From Halorussus lipolyticus (GTDB taxonomy: Archaea; Halobacteriota; Halobacteria; Halobacteriales; Haladaptataceae), in NCBI RefSeq assembly GCF_029338375.1, contig NZ_CP119804.1:1-64000 (forward strand): a DNA stretch of 64,000 nt, written 5' to 3'. Positions 9,489 through 18,111 of this stretch are shown piece by piece. Every line of letters starts with the position of its first letter. Within the stretch, counting starts at the first letter, position 1. Position numbers and translations under genes: made by a program. Under the pieces are notes generated by a model. That model was given only the letters and a program-made list of their open reading frames with translations, searched no databases and was not told the DNA's origin.

Positions 9489-10004
9489 GTGACTCGCTCA
9501 CCGCCGGACACTCCGCTTCTGCTCGACGTGATGCTCGGCAAGTTGGCGACCTACCTCCGGATGTGCGGGTTCGACGCGGCCTACGCGCTGGACCGCGAGG
9601 CGCGAAGCGCCTCGGAACAGACGAGCGGGGAGGAGCGATGCGACGACCCGCGAGGCATCGAGGCCGACGACGCGCTCCTCGAACTCGCTCGGGCAGAGGA
9701 CCGCCTGCTGGTGACGCGGGACGTAGCACTGGCCTCGCGCGCGGACGGACTACCTATTTACTCCCTCAACGTGACCGACCAGTTGCGCGAACTCGCCGAC
9801 GCCGGGTTCGTCCTCGAACTCTCCGAACCGGCGCGGTGCGCCGAGTGCAACGGGGCGCTGGTCGCAGTCGAGTCTGGCGATTCGACGCCGGAGTACGCGC
9901 CCGATGCCGGCGAGATGCAAGTCTGGCGGTGCCCGGACTGCGGACAGCACTTCTGGAAGGGAAGTCACTGGGAGTCGGTCGAAGAAACGCTTTCAGCACT
10001 CTAG
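9489..10004 (+). CDS. Mut7-C RNase domain protein with zinc ribbon
   Basis: A 171-residue protein of the Mut7-C (DUF82) family. The N-terminal half has the PIN-like core: LLLDVMLGKLATYLRMCGFD, an acidic DDALLELA segment, and LLVTRDVALASR. The C-terminal half has a zinc ribbon of two cysteine pairs, CAEC and CPDC. The fold predicts metal-dependent RNase activity. It starts at a GTG two bases after the polX stop. Its stop overlaps that of the convergent membrane protein inside a shared CTAG. Confidence 0.85.
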   Translation: MTRSPPDTPLLLDVMLGKLATYLRMCGFDAAYALDREARSASEQTSGEERCDDPRGIEADDALLELARAEDRLLVTRDVALASRADGLPIYSLNVTDQLRELADAGFVLELSEPARCAECNGALVAVESGDSTPEYAPDAGEMQVWRCPDCGQHFWKGSHWESVEETLSAL

Positions 10005-11035
10005 CTGTTGGGTTCCCACTCGTCGCAGGCGTCCATGTCGTCCATCGTCCGGCCGTAGTAGCCACACCGGGGTTGCATCCCGTCGTTGGTCCGGACGTAC
10101 TCGAAGTGCTTGCAGTTGCCGCAGTAGGCGTCGGTGGTCCGCTGGCGGGGTTGGGCCGGCGCGTCGGGGTCGTCCAGCGGCGAGGAGATGTCGTTACTTG
10201 CAGTCCCGCCATCACTGGTGGCGACGCCTTGCCCGCCTCCGGCACCTCGGCCGGTCGCGCCTCGGTTCGACTGTGCCCTGCGTTCGTTCGTCTGGTTCGT
10301 CTGGGTCGGGGTCTCGCCGTCCGGCGTGTCGCCGAAGAAGCCGACGCCGCCGAGTCCGGTCTCGGGGTCTCCTCCGGTCCCTGCCTCGGCGGGGGCCTCG
10401 GTCGGCGGTTGGGTCGGGGTCGGGTCGTTTTCGGGGTCGCCGGCGGCCGACTCGGCCAGTCCGGTCCGGAGCGCCCGCAGGTTGTCCAAGTCGTCGAAGT
10501 CCTCTAACTCGCCCTTCTCGACTTCGACGGTCCGGACCTCGCCCTCGTGGGAGATTTCGAGCGTGACCGTCCCGCCGGGGTCGTTTCTGGTCTTGAAGTT
10601 CGCCACCGCGACGAACAGACACCCGAAAGTCACGAGGACCCCGAGGAAGTAGACCACGACCACCTGAAAGGTGAAGTCGGGTCCGTCGCCGACGCCCGCC
10701 CAGCGATAGGGGTAGGCGCTCGTGAACAGTGCGACTCCCAACACGGCGATGCCGGCCCCGATTGCGGCGGCGGCCCGGACGCGCTGGCTCGCGGGCAGGA
10801 CGCTGAAGATGCCGACGAACACCGCCGGCACGCCGAGGCCTGCCAACACCCCGGCGATTTCCCGGCCCTGCCAGTACGTGAGACCGAAGGCGGCGTGGAC
10901 GCTCGTCGTGGACATCACGATTCCGAGGACGACGAGCAGTGCCCCGGCGGCGAACAGGCCGACACCGAGGTAGAGCCGCCGGACGTTGCCGACCTCTCCG
11001 ACGTTCTCCTCGTAGGCCTCCGCGAGACTCGTCAT
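10001..11035 (-). CDS. Membrane protein with C-terminal four-cysteine site (DUF7139-like)
   Basis: A 344-residue protein with about four hydrophobic helices in the first 190 residues, then a Thr/Pro/Gly/Asp-rich linker from about 215 to 295. It ends in a small cysteine domain (CGNCKHFEYV...RCGYYGRTMDDMDAC) that should bind zinc or an Fe-S cluster in the cytoplasm. The family is widespread in haloarchaea but uncharacterised; I believe it corresponds to DUF7139, with limited certainty. The gene is convergent with the Mut7-C gene. Confidence 0.7.
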   Translation of the reverse strand: MTSLAEAYEENVGEVGNVRRLYLGVGLFAAGALLVVLGIVMSTTSVHAAFGLTYWQGREIAGVLAGLGVPAVFVGIFSVLPASQRVRAAAAIGAGIAVLGVALFTSAYPYRWAGVGDGPDFTFQVVVVYFLGVLVTFGCLFVAVANFKTRNDPGGTVTLEISHEGEVRTVEVEKGELEDFDDLDNLRALRTGLAESAAGDPENDPTPTQPPTEAPAEAGTGGDPETGLGGVGFFGDTPDGETPTQTNQTNERRAQSNRGATGRGAGGGQGVATSDGGTASNDISSPLDDPDAPAQPRQRTTDAYCGNCKHFEYVRTNDGMQPRCGYYGRTMDDMDACDEWEPNS

Positions 11036-11309
11036 GTACGGTCAATCGCACGCGAACAAGTAAACGTTACGTCAGACGCCCGTCTGAAACCTCTGGTTGC
11101 TGTAGATTCAGTATTTCGGTCATTTTCTCGGAGGAGTCTCGACTGGCGATGCAAGCAATCGGCGATACGTCGCCGACAACCGCTGTCCGTCCGGAACGAA
11201 CGATGACCGACCGGGCGGGAGCGCCGGTCGAGGACCTCCCGGCCGGCGGACATCTCAGTCGCTCCGCCAAGTCACCACCCTTTTCCACTTTGCTCCCGAA
11301 CCCCCGTGC

Positions 11310-11723
11310 ATGGCAGACGACGACTCCAGCGAGAACGCACCTGACGAGACCGAATCCGAAGGCGGAGACGACGAGAAGTCCTTCCGCGAGCGAGTCGAGG
11401 AGATTCGAGAGAAGCGCGCCGAGGAGGGCGAAGGCGACGAGGGCGACCGACGCGAGAAGATGGAGGAGATGATGGGTGGCGGCGGCCCCGGCGGCATGGG
11501 CGGCGGTGGCGGCAACCCCTTCGCGCAGATGATGGGCGGCATGATGGGCGGCGGCGGCCCCGGCGGCATGGGCGGCGGCCCGCCCGGAATGGGCGGCCGA
11601 GAAGAGGAGTCCGGCGGCAACGAGGAACTCGTCCGCGAGGTCCGCCAACTCCGCGACGAAGTGCGGGATGCGACCCGTCAGCTCCAGCGCATCGCCGACG
11701 CCGTGGAAGACTTGGACGACTGA
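11310..11723 (+). CDS. Small acidic protein with Gly/Met-rich core
   Basis: 137 residues in three parts. Residues 1-50 are an acidic, helical, highly charged region. Residues 51-92 consist almost only of Gly, Met and Pro (repeated GGGGPGGMGGG and MMGG). The C-terminal 40 residues form a coiled coil (EELVREVRQLRDEVRDATRQLQRI). The architecture resembles haloarchaeal small proteins of unknown role and recalls the Gly/Met inserts of signal-recognition and Get3-type client-binding regions. Codon use and acidity are native. No enzymatic motif is present. Confidence 0.75.
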   Translation: MADDDSSENAPDETESEGGDDEKSFRERVEEIREKRAEEGEGDEGDRREKMEEMMGGGGPGGMGGGGGNPFAQMMGGMMGGGGPGGMGGGPPGMGGREEESGGNEELVREVRQLRDEVRDATRQLQRIADAVEDLDD

Positions 11724-11822
11724 ATCCGTCGAGGTTCGTCCTCGGTTTTTTCGTTTTTGGTGGTCGGTTCGGGTAGCTGTGACTTCCTGTGAGGTTCCAA
11801 ACCACCAGCAACAGAATCGGTG

Positions 11823-11925
11823 ACGATGGTTTACGAAGCCCCCGGCCGGTCGCGGTCGCTCAGCGACATATCGCGGGCCTCTCCGCACAACCCGGCCCGC
11901 GATAGCGGTCGGCTGAGGCGACCAT
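11823..11925 (-). repeat. Dispersed long-hairpin element, copy B
   Basis: Read on the minus strand, this copy matches 24299-24394: ggtcg-c-ctcag-c-cgac at one side and gtcg-ctgag-cgacc at the other form a bulged stem. Inside is TATC...GATA, extended here to an 11-bp perfect stem (tatcgcgggcc / ggcccgcgata). The 3' flank, ending in the (a)aaccatcgt block, is also shared. Confidence 0.8.
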
Positions 11926-11939
11926 GGGCCTCCGGCCAC

Positions 11940-11962
11940 CGGCGGACAAACCGCGTCCGCCG
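11940..11962 (+). repeat. AAACCGC-loop hairpin, copy 1
   Basis: A perfect 8-bp stem, cggcggac with gtccgccg, closes the 7-base loop aaaccgc. The flanks ccac and agcagtcg are identical to those of the copy at 24612, while the stem differs by one compensated base pair. Confidence 0.8.
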
Positions 11963-12253
11963 AGCAGTCGTTCGCTTCGCTCACGACAACCGCGACCGCC
12001 CGGCCCCTTCATCCCACCCATGCTGGTCGAGTAGTCGAGCGCGTTCCGGCAGTTGCTTTCACCGAGCGTTTGCCGGTGTGCGCGGTTCCGGGGGCGTCCC
12101 GGTAGTTGGTTCCAGCGAGCGTACTGTGGCGGTCCGCGAGACCGCCGCGCCCGCCGGCGATTCGCCGGTCGGTTCGCGTCTCTATCGGCGGTTCGTCAGT
12201 TTCCGGGAGCCGTGGATTTATTAGCGCGAATCCGGCTATTTCGAATCGTAACA

Positions 12254-13549
12254 GTGGCCGAGGAGACCGGCGGGTCGCTCCGCCTGTTCGGGAACCGCGA
12301 GTTCGTGGCGCTCGCCAGCACCGCGTTCGCTCGGAGTCAGGCGTATTCGACGATTCTCATCGCGCTGGCGCTCTACGCCGACATGTTCCAGACCTCCGGG
12401 ACAGTGGAAGGCCTGTTCGGCACCGCGTTCGCGGCGGTCCAACTGCTCATCGTCCTGCCGCTGGGTCGGTACGTGGACTTGCGCGACTCCAAGAAGTTCC
12501 TGTTGGTGGGCTTGGCGCTCAACGTCGTCGTGTTCGTCGGGTTCGCGTTCGTCTCCAGCGTCGAACACGTCATCCTGCTCCGGGTCGTGCAGGGCCTCTC
12601 GGCCAGCATCCTCTGGCTGACCGGCACCACCGTCGTCGGGGAAATCAGCCCCGACGAGTCGCGCGGCCTCTGGATAGGCACCTACAATCAGGTCGGCGCG
12701 TTCTCCAGTCTGCTGGGCGACCTGTTCGGCGGCCTCCTCCTGTTTCTCTACGACTTCGAGGTCACCTACGCGGTCCTGTCGGCCATCACCATCGGCGCGT
12801 TCTTCGCGGTGTTCGCCTTCCTCCGGGACAACCCCGGCGGGAAGGCCGACCCCGACGAGGCCTCCGGCTACGAGACCATCGTGGACCTGATGGGACGCCG
12901 GGCAATCAAGGCGCTCGTCTTTTTCCGCGGCGCGTTCAGCGTGGGGAAGATGGCGGTCATCATCTTCCTGCCAATCTACGCCCGGACCGAGTTCGGCATC
13001 AACGCGCTGGTCATCGGCGGCATCATGGCGGGCGGCAAGTTGACCAAATCGCTCACGCAGGGGAAGGTCGGCGACCTGACCGACCGGGTGGGCGAGAAGT
13101 ACAAGTTCATCCTCGCCGGGGCGCTGACTTACGCGGTCGGAACCGCGCTTATTCCCCTCGCAGGCTTCGCCGAGGGCTACGTCCCCAGCGTGACCCTCTC
13201 TGCGCTGGGAAGCGAGTTGGCGCTCCCCGGAGCCTTCTTCGTGCTGTTCGCGGCCTACGGCGTCCTCGGGGTGGCCGACAGCCTCCGGCTTCCCGCCAGC
13301 ATGGCGCTGTTCGTCGAGGAGGGCGAACACTTCGATGCAGTCGGCTCTAGCCTCTCGCTCCGCTCCATCGCGTGGAAGGTCGGACAGGTCGGCGGCCCTG
13401 TGTTGGTCGGGGCGATTTGGGACGCCACGTCGGTCCTCGTGGCGTTCTGGACCGCCGCGGGGTTCATCGTGGTCTCGTCGGTGGTGTTCGCCCTGCTGTT
13501 TTCGATGGAACCCGCGCCGGAACACGCCGCGACACCGGCGGACGACTGA
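12254..13549 (+). CDS. MFS transporter
   Basis: A 431-residue permease with about 12 hydrophobic helices and a central cytoplasmic loop near residues 195-215. The loop after TM2 contains PLGRYVDLRDSKKFL, the major-facilitator motif A (G-x-x-x-D-R/K), and a second half-motif GKVGDLTDRVGEKYKF lies after TM8. The substrate cannot be read from sequence; drug or sugar export is possible. The GTG at 12254 (VAEETGGSLRLFGNREF) is the first plausible start and places an amphipathic stretch before TM1. No neighbouring gene suggests a pathway. Confidence 0.88.
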   Translation: MAEETGGSLRLFGNREFVALASTAFARSQAYSTILIALALYADMFQTSGTVEGLFGTAFAAVQLLIVLPLGRYVDLRDSKKFLLVGLALNVVVFVGFAFVSSVEHVILLRVVQGLSASILWLTGTTVVGEISPDESRGLWIGTYNQVGAFSSLLGDLFGGLLLFLYDFEVTYAVLSAITIGAFFAVFAFLRDNPGGKADPDEASGYETIVDLMGRRAIKALVFFRGAFSVGKMAVIIFLPIYARTEFGINALVIGGIMAGGKLTKSLTQGKVGDLTDRVGEKYKFILAGALTYAVGTALIPLAGFAEGYVPSVTLSALGSELALPGAFFVLFAAYGVLGVADSLRLPASMALFVEEGEHFDAVGSSLSLRSIAWKVGQVGGPVLVGAIWDATSVLVAFWTAAGFIVVSSVVFALLFSMEPAPEHAATPADD

Positions 13550-13622
13550 CTGTCCGACGAGTCGAAACGACCGGGAAAAACCGCACTCGGCGGGCAGAGA
13601 ATCGAGGAGCGTCTCGCCGTCG

Positions 13623-13889
13623 TCAGACGGTCATCTCGCTGGTGCCCTGAATCACGTCCACGGCGTCGGCGTCGATTGACTCGGTTTCGAGCCAGTGGGG
13701 CACGAAGTTCTGGCGGTCGAAGTCGTCGCGTTCCTCCTCGGTCCCGATGATGCACCACAACTGGGGTTCGTCCGGGCCGTGCCAGTCGCCCTGCCGACTG
13801 ATGGAGAAGCAGACGCGCTCGCCGCCGTCGTACTCGATGGTGGCGTCCTTCCGGATACCGGGGTCCCCGTGGATGATGAGTCGCTTCAT
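13623..13889 (-). CDS. HAH_0734 family protein
   Basis: An 88-residue soluble protein (MKRLIIHGDPGIRKDATIEYDGGERVCFSI...) of a conserved haloarchaeal family of unknown function. WHGPDEPQLWCIIGTEEERDDF and PHWLETESIDADAVDVI are the conserved blocks as I remember them. Mixed alpha/beta content is expected. No partner gene is next to it. Confidence 0.8.
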   Translation of the reverse strand: MKRLIIHGDPGIRKDATIEYDGGERVCFSISRQGDWHGPDEPQLWCIIGTEEERDDFDRQNFVPHWLETESIDADAVDVIQGTSEMTV

Positions 13890-14160
13890 GCTCGCCGATT
13901 CGGAAGGAGCGTGTTTAAGCGCTTCGGGAAAGACCGGCGCGGGTTCCGGAATCCGGCGCGCGTTCGGGGGTCGTCGTGGGGGTTCGGAACCAGACGGAGA
14001 CGGTCGGTCTCCTCGGCAATAGAGCATTATTTAGAAGTCTCAAGAAAACCTTTTTATTATTTAAAGAAATAAATAGTTGTTTTCTTTCCGACCCGAGCCA
14101 GTCGGGCTTTCGGCACTCGACTTCTCGAAGCCGGAAACGAACCGACCGCAACGACCCGAT

Positions 14161-15054
14161 TCAGTACGAACCGACGTGTTCCATGTGGTAGACGACTTCG
14201 TCCGAGAGGTTCGTCAGGTAGCCCGAGTGGTTGTCGCCGACTTGCGAGGTCCCGTCGAACTCGGTGTAGTTCGGGGCGGGCGTGTTGCCGTCCTCGTAGC
14301 CCGTCTCGCCGAGGGCTTGGTCGAACTCGATGGTGTTGTAAATCCACTGAAGCACGTCGTCCTCGTGGCTGTGGTAGTTGAACATCTCGCCGACGACGTT
14401 GCTGATGGCGTTGTACGTGTCGGGCCACTCTTGGGTCGGGGCCTCGTTGTCCTGTGCGGCACCGAGCGGGTGGACCGAGTAGACTTCGTAGCCGTTGTCG
14501 GTGAACCACGAACCGTTCAGCGACCGGAGCGAACTCAACACGACCTGCGCGCCCAGCGAGTGACTGACGAGGCGGACGTTCGCACTCGGACAGTTGTACT
14601 TGTAGTCTACGAGGAACTGAGCGAGTTTCGGGCCGTTTCCTTGGGCCGCCTTCTGGGCCTCGCCCCAACCGTAGTCCGCACCGCCGCCCACGTCGTTGTC
14701 CCACGTGAGGCCGATGACGGTGCCGTCGTAGCCCGCACCGGTCAACTCGCTTTGGGCCTGACTGATTTTGTCGTGGGCGCTCTGGGGGGCGTCGTCGCCT
14801 TTCTTGTGCCAGCCGTGGACGAACACGGTCAGGTCGCCCGCGCATCCGGTGTCAACGCCGGGCACGTCGCCGCTGGTCTCGTACTCGAAGGTGCCGTAGC
14901 TGTCCTTGAGTTCGCCGTTGTCGTCGAAGTGCCCGCGCGTCGAGAGGAGGGGCACGTCCGAGGCGGCCGCGGTACCCGTCGAACCGACGAGGGCGGCGAG
15001 GCCGGTGGTGGTGACTGCACTACGCTTGAGGAACTGACGTCGATTGGTCGTCAT
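14161..15054 (-). CDS. Tat-exported alpha/beta-hydrolase (lipase-like)
   Basis: A 297-residue secreted protein. The signal carries RRQFLK at residues 5-10 with an alanine-rich h-region to about residue 32, so it is exported folded by Tat. The hydrolase core shows VFVHGWHKKGDD (HG oxyanion-hole motif) and SHSLGAQ, the nucleophile elbow with the catalytic serine. An aspartate and the late histidine in VGDNHSGYL could complete the triad. Substrate is probably a lipid or ester, which is inference. An AT-rich promoter region lies just upstream (15055-15117), and an unrelated zinc-site protein follows. Confidence 0.75.
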   Translation of the reverse strand: MTTNRRQFLKRSAVTTTGLAALVGSTGTAAASDVPLLSTRGHFDDNGELKDSYGTFEYETSGDVPGVDTGCAGDLTVFVHGWHKKGDDAPQSAHDKISQAQSELTGAGYDGTVIGLTWDNDVGGGADYGWGEAQKAAQGNGPKLAQFLVDYKYNCPSANVRLVSHSLGAQVVLSSLRSLNGSWFTDNGYEVYSVHPLGAAQDNEAPTQEWPDTYNAISNVVGEMFNYHSHEDDVLQWIYNTIEFDQALGETGYEDGNTPAPNYTEFDGTSQVGDNHSGYLTNLSDEVVYHMEHVGSY

Positions 15055-15117
15055 CGCATCTTTATTTCTACTGCTTTCACTTAGTAATTACTAACATTGG
15101 AATAAATACCCAAACGT

Positions 15118-15522
15118 TCACCGAACGAAGTCCTCGATGGCCTCGGCGACCGAATCGTCCCGTTTCTCGACGCGGCGCTCGTAGCAGACTGTACAGACCA
15201 GTCCGGCCTCACCAACCGGGTCGCGGTCGGGATTCGCGTCGTCTCGCCCGAAGTAGTAGCCACAGTCGGCGCACACCAGCAGGTCGTCGGCGGGCGCGAG
15301 CCATCCCCGGAGCGCGCGATACGCCGCCTCGCCCGTCAGCAGGTCGTCGCGGGTGAGTTCGTCCGGCCAGCGGTCGGACCGGACGAGGGAGTCAGCGTGG
15401 GCTTCGTTGACGTGAGACGCTCCCCGTTTCCGGGCGACCTGCCGGGCCTGCTCGCTGTCCTCGCCGGTCGCGTGGATGCGGTGGTCGCAGTGGACGCACT
15501 CGAAGCGATGTTGGACCGTCAT
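15118..15522 (-). CDS. Small two-zinc-site protein
   Basis: A 134-residue cytoplasmic protein. The N-terminal CVHCDHRIHATG block and the later CADCGYYFGRD...CTVCYERR block each provide cysteine pairs for zinc binding. Between them is a helical region. I do not recognise a named family. Its ATG overlaps the TGA of the upstream gene (ATGA at 15519-15522), so translation is probably coupled. The start at 15522 is chosen because of this overlap; the frame extends further upstream without similarity. Confidence 0.7.
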   Translation of the reverse strand: MTVQHRFECVHCDHRIHATGEDSEQARQVARKRGASHVNEAHADSLVRSDRWPDELTRDDLLTGEAAYRALRGWLAPADDLLVCADCGYYFGRDDANPDRDPVGEAGLVCTVCYERRVEKRDDSVAEAIEDFVR

Positions 15523-16268
15523 AGCGAACCGGCCGCCTCCGACCCCGATTCGGAACAGTCCGAGTCTACGCTCGCCCCCTCGGCGAGTTCGTAGTATCTG
15601 GCCTCGCGCTTGGGGACCAGACACCCCCGAGCATCCTGCCGGAGGTAGCGGGCCTGTTCGGTCTCTCGGTCGGCGACCGCTTCGGCCGTGAACACGCGGT
15701 CGCTCCCGGCCACCGATTCGAGGGGCACCTCCTCGGCCAGCGCCAGCGGGAGGCTGACGACGACTCTGCCCGGTCCGGCCGGAAGCGCGTCGGCGAGTGC
15801 GTCGGCGTCCGGTCGGCCAAGACCGGGGTCCCCGAGCAGTTCGAGATAGCTCTCGACCCGGACCGGTTCGTCCGGCCGAGGACCACCGTCGGTAGCGACC
15901 GACGCCGGGAGCGTGTCACCGGGTGGGCCGGTCTCCTCGAACGCGCTCTGGACCTCGTGGTAGGCGACGAGTTCGGGCGGGCGCTCCCGAAGCCACTCCC
16001 GCAGGCGGTCGGCGTCGAGGTCGGTGACGGCTTTCCGACCGCAGACCCTATCGTACTCGGCGCACTCCCATCCGGCGTCGACCTTCCGGACGAAGCGGTT
16101 GCCCGCCGGGCCGGTCCAGCGCAGGCAGAGGTCGTCGGCCCGACGCATCGCGGTCAGGAAGTCCCGCGGCCGAGGACTCGCCGTCCGGTCGGTCAGGTAG
16201 TAGTTACGAACGCGCTGGACCGGTGCGCTCTCGCCGCCAGCGGCGAGCAGTTGTGCGACGCCGGTCAT
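15519..16268 (-). CDS. Hypothetical haloarchaeal protein
   Basis: A 249-residue soluble protein of unknown function. No catalytic motif or domain is recognised. The N-terminal half contains basic and aromatic segments (RNYYLTDRTASPRPRDFL and CLRWTGPAGNRFVRKVDAGWECAEYD) that look like a folded domain, possibly a nuclease-like or ligand-binding fold, but this is not supported further. It overlaps both neighbours with ATGA junctions and forms a probable three-gene unit with the zinc-site protein downstream and the small ORF upstream. Confidence 0.6.
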   Translation of the reverse strand: MTGVAQLLAAGGESAPVQRVRNYYLTDRTASPRPRDFLTAMRRADDLCLRWTGPAGNRFVRKVDAGWECAEYDRVCGRKAVTDLDADRLREWLRERPPELVAYHEVQSAFEETGPPGDTLPASVATDGGPRPDEPVRVESYLELLGDPGLGRPDADALADALPAGPGRVVVSLPLALAEEVPLESVAGSDRVFTAEAVADRETEQARYLRQDARGCLVPKREARYYELAEGASVDSDCSESGSEAAGSL

Positions 16269-16420
16269 GCTCGTCCTCCCGTCAGGTCGGCTCTCCGTGT
16301 CGGGTCGTCGCTTCTCGCCGGGATACCGCCTCCGGCGAGAGAGGACAACTGTTCGTCCTCGTGAAACCCCGTACCGTCCATTCCGTGCGTCGGGAACCCG
16401 GTCGAATGACAGGTTTTCAT
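16265..16420 (-). CDS. Candidate 51-aa ORF with Shine-Dalgarno and ATGA coupling
   Basis: A short frame, MKTCHSTGFPTHGMDG... to ...TRRADLTGGRA, preceded on the minus strand by GGAGG with a 5-base spacer to the ATG. Its stop overlaps the start of the 249-residue gene by ATGA, so it could couple translation. Nothing in the peptide identifies a function, and composition alone does not prove coding. It may be a leader peptide or a chance frame. Confidence 0.4.
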   Translation of the reverse strand: MKTCHSTGFPTHGMDGTGFHEDEQLSSLAGGGIPARSDDPTRRADLTGGRA

Positions 16421-16596
16421 GGTCTCCTCCGAAGACCGTGAACGCCGGGCGTAGTCGCGGACACCACCACTCGCCCTTTCTTTCACGGTCGTATCGTATA
16501 ATTTGTTCCCGAGGGACTTAAACTCGTGCTGTCCGCGGTGAAAGTAAAACTGCGTCGGCGCTCGGACTCGCCGACGGCAGTTGTGAACCAAACGGG

Positions 16597-16602
16597 TTTT
16601 AA
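16597..16602 (+). promoter_or_regulatory. Candidate TATA box of translation operon
   Basis: The sequence ttttaa sits 37 bases before the eL42 ATG in an otherwise GC-rich stretch (aacgggttttaagccccg). This spacing would place the transcription start about 10-15 bases before the ATG, giving a short leader as is usual in haloarchaea. Confidence 0.45.
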
Positions 16603-16638
16603 GCCCCGTGGCCCTACACCACGGCAAGGTAGATATCT

Positions 16639-16920
16639 ATGCAGATGCCACGACGGTTCAACACGTACTGCCCGCACTGCAAGGCACACGAAGAGCACGA
16701 AGTCCAGAAAGTCCGAACCGGACGCTCGTCCGGCATGAAGTGGGACCAGCGCAAACAGCGCGAAGGTTCGAAGGGTATCGGGAACCGCGGTCGGTTCTCC
16801 AAGGTGCCCGGTGGCGACAAGCCCACGAAGAAGACGGACCTCAAGTACCGCTGTAGCGAGTGCGGCAAGGCCCACCTCCGAGAGGGATGGCGCGCCGGCC
16901 GACTCGAACTGGAGGACTAA
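16639..16920 (+). CDS. rpl44e: 50S ribosomal protein eL42 (L44e)
   Basis: A 93-residue large-subunit protein near the E site. Zinc ligands C11, C14, C72 and C75 and the conserved [13 protein letters not shown] loop (58-70) are all present. Length equals that of other archaeal orthologues. The start [11 protein letters not shown] matches known haloarchaeal L44e N-termini, so the first ATG is used rather than the one two codons later. It heads the operon eL42-eS27-aIF2alpha-Nop10-PAC2. Confidence 0.97.
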   Translation: MQMPRRFNTYCPHCKAHEEHEVQKVRTGRSSGMKWDQRKQREGSKGIGNRGRFSKVPGGDKPTKKTDLKYRCSECGKAHLREGWRAGRLELED

Positions 16921-16921
16921 C

Positions 16922-17095
16922 ATGGCAGGAAACTTTTACACCGTTCAGTGTCCGGATTGCGACAACGAACAGACCGTCTTCGGGAAAGCCGCGACCGAGG
17001 TCGCCTGCGCCGTCTGCGGCGCGACCCTCGCCCGGCCGACCGGCGGCGACGCCGAATTCGAAGGCGAAGTGACTGACACAGTGGAAGCCCGATGA
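16922..17095 (+). CDS. rps27e: 30S ribosomal protein eS27
   Basis: A 57-residue zinc-binding small-subunit protein. The ligands are C10, C13, C29 and C32. Size is normal for archaea. It starts one base after the eL42 stop and its own stop overlaps the aIF2-alpha start by ATGA, which indicates coupled translation in the operon. Confidence 0.96.
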   Translation: MAGNFYTVQCPDCDNEQTVFGKAATEVACAVCGATLARPTGGDAEFEGEVTDTVEAR

Positions 17096-17892
17096 AATAC
17101 AGCGGCTGGCCCGACACCGGCGAACTCGTCGTCGGCAAGATAGACGAAATCGAGGACTTCGGCGTCTTCGTGGACCTCTCGGAGTACGAAGGCAAGCGAG
17201 GCCTCGTCCACGTGAGCGAAGTCGCCAGCGGATGGATTAAGAACATCCGCGACCACGTCAACGAGGGCCAGACGGTCGTTGCCAAAGTGCTGGACGTGGA
17301 CGAGAGCGCCCAGCAAATCGACCTCTCGCTGAAGGACGTCAACGACCACCAGCACTCCGAGAAGATTCAGGAGTGGAAGAACGAACAGAAGGCCGGCAAC
17401 TGGATGGAACTGGCCTTCGGCGAAGACATGGGCGACGAGAAGTACACTCACGTCGCCAACGAACTCCTCGCGGAGTTCGGCGGCCTCTACGGTGGCTTCG
17501 AGCAGGCGGCGATTCACGGCCCCGAGGCCCTCGAATCGACCGACCTCACCGACGAGGAGGTCGAGGCCATCGTGGACACCGCCCGCGAGAACGTCTCGGT
17601 GCCCTACGTCACGGTCACGGGGTACGTCAACCTCGAAAGCGCCTCGGAAAGCGGCGTGGACGACATCAAGGAGGCCCTACAGGCCGCCGAGGGCAACGGC
17701 GACATCCCCGACGAGGTCGAACTCGAAGTGACCTACGTCGGCGCGCCCGAGTACCGCATCCGGGTGAAAGCGCCCAACTACAAGACCGCCGAGTCCCAGT
17801 TAGAGGACAGCGCGGCGCGCGCCGAGTCCGCCATCGAATCGGTCGGTGGCAGTGGCTCGTTCCACCGCGACCGCCAGACCGAAGAGGAGTGA
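17092..17892 (+). CDS. eif2a: Translation initiation factor aIF2 subunit alpha
   Basis: A 266-residue subunit of the heterotrimer that brings initiator tRNA to the ribosome. The S1/OB domain (about 9-83) contains [32 protein letters not shown] helical domain follows, and the C-terminal alpha/beta domain (about 175-255) binds the gamma subunit. The usual Ser51-region equivalent is within the S1 domain. Length is typical of archaeal aIF2-alpha, with an acidic RDRQTEEE tail. Confidence 0.96.
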   Translation: MKYSGWPDTGELVVGKIDEIEDFGVFVDLSEYEGKRGLVHVSEVASGWIKNIRDHVNEGQTVVAKVLDVDESAQQIDLSLKDVNDHQHSEKIQEWKNEQKAGNWMELAFGEDMGDEKYTHVANELLAEFGGLYGGFEQAAIHGPEALESTDLTDEEVEAIVDTARENVSVPYVTVTGYVNLESASESGVDDIKEALQAAEGNGDIPDEVELEVTYVGAPEYRIRVKAPNYKTAESQLEDSAARAESAIESVGGSGSFHRDRQTEEE

Positions 17893-17923
17893 CTCGAATG
17901 CCGACGGTCGGACCGACCCGACG

Positions 17924-18106
17924 ATGAACTCCGACATTCTCGTCTGTTCGGCGTGGCGAGACCACCACGACCGACCGGTCTACACCCTTTCTGCGACGTG
18001 TCCGGAGTGCGGAGCCGAGGCCGTAAACAGCGCGCCCGCTCCGTTCAACCCCGACGACCCCCACGGCGAGTACCGACGGGCACTTAAGGAGCGCGCCCGC
18101 GAGTAG
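17924..18106 (+). CDS. nop10: H/ACA RNP protein Nop10
   Basis: A 60-residue component of archaeal H/ACA ribonucleoproteins that direct pseudouridylation. C26 and C29 (CPEC) form the retained half of the zinc site; C8 lies near the first half. PAPFNPDDPHGEYRR is the conserved C-terminal block that contacts Cbf5. The ATG at 17924 is 31 bases after the aIF2-alpha stop, in the conserved archaeal gene order. Confidence 0.95.
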   Translation: MNSDILVCSAWRDHHDRPVYTLSATCPECGAEAVNSAPAPFNPDDPHGEYRRALKERARE

Positions 18107-18111
18107 TCCAC

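Larger units (their letters stand above)
11724..12253. other. Repeat-rich noncoding interval
   Basis: No gene is supported here. The interval holds the inverted copy of the long hairpin element (11823-11925), the AAACCGC-loop hairpin (11940-11962), and an imperfect direct repeat of about 24 bp (12046-12069 and 12099-12122, CCGGyAGTTGsTTyCAsCGAGCGT). The remainder is GC-rich sequence before the MFS start, with frames open only because stop codons are rare at this GC content. Confidence 0.6.

Noticed and set aside
11724..12253. Possible CRISPR or tRNA-like region because of repeated hairpins
   Set aside because: Repeats are neither regularly spaced nor of constant length, and no cloverleaf could be drawn.
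12236..13525. 429-codon frame antisense to the MFS gene
   Set aside because: Hydrophilic His/Gln/Arg/Glu-rich complement of membrane helices, the usual artefact opposite a transporter.
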